Source: DSVZ01 sp037439785
Lineage (GTDB): Bacteria; Verrucomicrobiota; Verrucomicrobiia; Limisphaerales; J093
Direction: 5' to 3'
NCBI GenBank assembly: GCA_037439785.1
Contig: JBBIVJ010000018.1
Coordinates: forward strand, 1-64,000
DNA length: 64,000 nucleotides
Position numbers and translations under genes: made by a program. Within the stretch, counting starts at the first letter, position 1, and each line of letters starts with the position of its first letter. Below, piece after piece: positions 61,614-64,000 of the stretch. A model generated the notes under the pieces. The model was not told where the DNA came from and ran no database searches. It saw nothing but the letters and a program-made list of their open reading frames with translations.

Positions 61614-64000
61614 GGCCCGGCCTTGCGCAGGCGGTAGAAAACCTGCGGGGCGGAAAGCTTCACGTGAATCTGGACCTCGTCTCCCACGATGAGCTTGGGG
61701 TTGGGGACCGGCTCCCAGGTCCCGCCGCCCGGGTCGGTCGTGAATTCCAGGTCAAAGTCCGCCGCCAGCGCGGGCCAGGTGAGCATGAGCCGGTTGCCTT
61801 CGCGCCGGCTGAACAGGTGCGGGCGGTCGAAGACCGGCACCTCCAGCCGGCTGAGCAGGGCGGGGTTGTCCGGGTCGGCGGCGGGGGAACGGACGGCGGC
61901 CTGGCAGACGAAGGTGTCCGCGCGGTTGGGACGCGTCAGGACGTGGAGCACCACGGAACTGCCCGGCGCCATTGTGCCCATCTCGCACACCACCCCCGGC
62001 GGGGCGAGCACGGCGTCGCCGCCAATGAACTCGGCCTCGAGCAGGTCCACGTTCAGCGAGAAGGCCACCAGCATCTGCACCCGCTGGGCGGGGATGGTGC
62101 CGCGGTTGGTGACCACCACGGTGACGACGTACTGGTTGCTGAGCAGCAGGGCCGGCGGCAGCGGCGCATGCCAGACGAGCAAATCGGCTTCCACGAACAC
62201 CTCGGTCTGCAGCAAGGCGCGGTTGTTGTCCGGGGTGGGATCGAAGGTGGCGGCCGCCACCTCGGCCTGGTGCGCGGCGGGGCCGGGCCGCGTGGTGCGC
62301 ACGGCGAACTCCGCGCCCACCACGGCGCCGGCGGGCAGGGAGTCGAAGGTGGCGGTGAAGCCGGTGGGGGTGGAGGTCCACGTGCCGGCGGTCGGCTCCA
62401 ACCGCGTCAGTTCGGTGTCGGGCGGCAGTTGGTAATGAATCGTCACGCCCGTCGCGGCGTGGGGGCCCTGGTTGGTGACCGCCAGCAGCAGGCCCAGCTC
62501 GCGGCCCACCACCAGTTGCTCGGCGTCGCTCAGGAGCACCAGTTGGAGATCGGCCACGGGCCGGGCCTCGACCGCGGCGCGGGCGGCATTGTTGGCCGGC
62601 TCGGGGTCCAATTCGGCGGCGTGGACGCTCCCCTCCAGCGCCAGCGCCCCCTCGGTTTCAGGGAGGAAGGTGAAGCTGACTGTGGCGGTCGCGGCGGGGG
62701 CCAGTTCGCCCAACGTGGCCGTCCAGGTGTTCTCCTGGGTGCGCACGTCCCCCTGGCTGGCGAGGATTTCCACCTGCCCCGCCCCGGCCGGCAGGCTGCC
62801 GGTGGCCACCACGGCGGTGGCGGGGTGCGGGCCGGCGTTGGTGACGTTGAAGCTCACGGTGAATGGCGCCCCCAGGGCCACCGGCGAGGGCGGCGTCTCG
62901 AACGCCGCCGCCAGGTCCGCCGCCAGCACGACTTCGCTCACCGCCGCGGCCGTGTTGTCCTCCGGACGCGGGTCGGGTTCGGCCATCGTGACCGTGGCCA
63001 GGTTGGTCAGGGTGCCGGCGGCCAGCGGGCGGAGCGCCAGTTCCAACGCCGCTGCGTCGCCGGGAGCGAGGTCGCCCGGCTCGAAGACCACCTCCCCTTC
63101 CTCGAGGCGGGCCTCGCCGCGGTCGGGCTGGAGGTCGAGCAACTCCGTGCCGGGCGGCAGGGGATCGGTCAGGCGCACCGCCGTCGCGGGGAGGAGACCG
63201 GCGTTGCTGATGGCCAGCCGGTAGCGCAGGGGCAGGTCCCGCCGCGCCAAGGGATCGAGCGCCTCCTTGGCAAGCCGGAGGTCCGCCGCGGGAGCGACCT
63301 CGAGGGTGAGGGCGGCGGCATTGTCCTCGGGGGCTTCATCCAGCGACTGTGCGGAGACCGTCGCGATCAGCGGCACGGCGCCGGCCTGGAGGAACCGCCC
63401 CTGCCAGCGCACCACCGCGGCGGCGCCGGGGGCCAGCTCTTCCCAGACCAGGAGCCAATCCCCCTCCACGGTTTCCGGCTCGGGGGGTGGCTGGATGTCC
63501 CGGTCGCGCAGCTCGAAGCCGAGGGGCGGGGGTTGGCGGAGCGCAACGGCGGTCGCGGTGTGCGGGCCGCGGTTGGTGACGAGGAGTTCGAGCACCACGT
63601 CCTGATTCCACAAGGGCGCCCCGGGGGTGACGCTGAGGAACACCGCCAGGTCGGCCCGGTCCAGCACGGTCACAGGCAGTGCGAGCCGGCGGTCCTCGGC
63701 GGTGGGATCGTTTTGGTCGGAGAGGACCTCCGCCGTGAGGGCAAACGCCCCGCTTTGCTGCGGGGTCACCGTCAGGTCCAGGCGGGCGACCGCCTCCGGC
63801 ACCAGATCACCGGGCCGCCATACCACCCGGCCCGCCTCGGTGACCACTTCGCCGGGCGCGCTCGTGACGGCGTCCAGGTGGAATGTGTCGGGGAAGTGGT
63901 GAACCACCTCGACGGCGGTGGCGGACTCGGGACCGCGGTTTTCGAGGTGCAAGGTGTAGTGGGTGGGGACCTCACGGCGCACGGGTGCGGGCGGGGCCTC
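61610..64000 (-). CDS. DUF11 repeat exported protein, C-terminal part (cut by window edge)
   Basis: At least 796 residues; the start lies beyond the right edge. Six DUF11-type repeats of about 110-120 residues can be counted, each with a pattern such as LLVTNRGPHTATAV, LAISNAGLLPATAVRLTDPLPPG, FNVTNAGPHPATAV and LAVTNQGPHAATGVTI, followed by a tail DLEFTTDPGGGTWEPVPNPK and a final FYRLRKAGP. DUF11 repeats build beta-sandwich stalks on the outside of cells. The frame stays open to position 64000, so the GTG at 63982 is not taken as a start. The stop is coupled to the aldehyde dehydrogenase start. Confidence 0.9.
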   Translation of the reverse strand, partial: EAPPAPVRREVPTHYTLHLENRGPESATAVEVVHHFPDTFHLDAVTSAPGEVVTEAGRVVWRPGDLVPEAVARLDLTVTPQQSGAFALTAEVLSDQNDPTAEDRRLALPVTVLDRADLAVFLSVTPGAPLWNQDVVLELLVTNRGPHTATAVALRQPPPLGFELRDRDIQPPPEPETVEGDWLLVWEELAPGAAAVVRWQGRFLQAGAVPLIATVSAQSLDEAPEDNAAALTLEVAPAADLRLAKEALDPLARRDLPLRYRLAISNAGLLPATAVRLTDPLPPGTELLDLQPDRGEARLEEGEVVFEPGDLAPGDAAALELALRPLAAGTLTNLATVTMAEPDPRPEDNTAAAVSEVVLAADLAAAFETPPSPVALGAPFTVSFNVTNAGPHPATAVVATGSLPAGAGQVEILASQGDVRTQENTWTATLGELAPAATATVSFTFLPETEGALALEGSVHAAELDPEPANNAARAAVEARPVADLQLVLLSDAEQLVVGRELGLLLAVTNQGPHAATGVTIHYQLPPDTELTRLEPTAGTWTSTPTGFTATFDSLPAGAVVGAEFAVRTTRPGPAAHQAEVAAATFDPTPDNNRALLQTEVFVEADLLVWHAPLPPALLLSNQYVVTVVVTNRGTIPAQRVQMLVAFSLNVDLLEAEFIGGDAVLAPPGVVCEMGTMAPGSSVVLHVLTRPNRADTFVCQAAVRSPAADPDNPALLSRLEVPVFDRPHLFSRREGNRLMLTWPALAADFDLEFTTDPGGGTWEPVPNPKLIVGDEVQIHVKLSAPQVFYRLRKAGP

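Overview
The window is very GC-rich, densely coded DNA from a bacterium that I place, by inference, in the Verrucomicrobiota (Limisphaerales/Pedosphaera-like). Grounds: exported proteins ending in a short FxRLR-type motif, DUF11 and FG-GAP/ASPIC proteins, a 33-residue AURKAIP1/COX24-type ribosomal mini-protein, and GC-rich palindromic spacer repeats. No rRNA, tRNA, phage, transposase or CRISPR was recognised. Most genes are housekeeping or exported-protein genes.

Left part (1-13.7 kb): infB (5' part only) and nusA on the minus strand, with an attenuator-like hairpin in the nusA leader. Then come a response regulator, a tightly overlapped proB-mazG-anmK operon, an M14 carboxypeptidase, a ferrous iron locus feoA-feoA-feoB, rho, a tRNA-dihydrouridine synthase and a 54-residue hypothetical protein. 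Middle part (13.9-35 kb): a sugar phosphate isomerase-like enzyme with an exported FG-GAP protein, a quinone reductase-like flavoprotein, a HEAT lipoprotein, a cysteine hydrolase-GntP permease pair, TspO, a secreted cyclophilin, a LytS-type kinase, a membrane protein and glycosyltransferase pair, sucC, a lipoprotein hydrolase, a histone-deacetylase-like protein, hisG, the bS22-like mini-gene, a TPR lipoprotein, DUF2203, a CBM48 protein, a divergent dihydropteroate-synthase-like gene, and DUF420/SCO.

Right part (36-64 kb) is dominated by large exported proteins: a CRTAC1-like FG-GAP protein and two giant tandem paralogues. The first paralogue carries a one-base frameshift. The second is followed by an orphan copy of the family's C-terminal tail. 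Then come a DUF4173 membrane protein, a kinase-KDPG aldolase pair, a secreted hypothetical protein, a metallophosphoesterase, an aldehyde dehydrogenase and a DUF11 repeat protein cut by the right edge.

The least explained feature is a family of modular non-coding elements in several spacers (about 9.7-10.1, 16.4-16.7, 17.5-17.6, 21.6-22.4 and 33.2-33.3 kb). They combine purine-rich tracts, short GAGCGAG-type tandem repeats and perfect hairpins whose stems vary by compensatory changes. One spacer holds a four-unit, 30-bp tandem hairpin array. Other notable points are the repeated 4-nt start/stop overlaps that couple genes, and a probable leaderless promoter.
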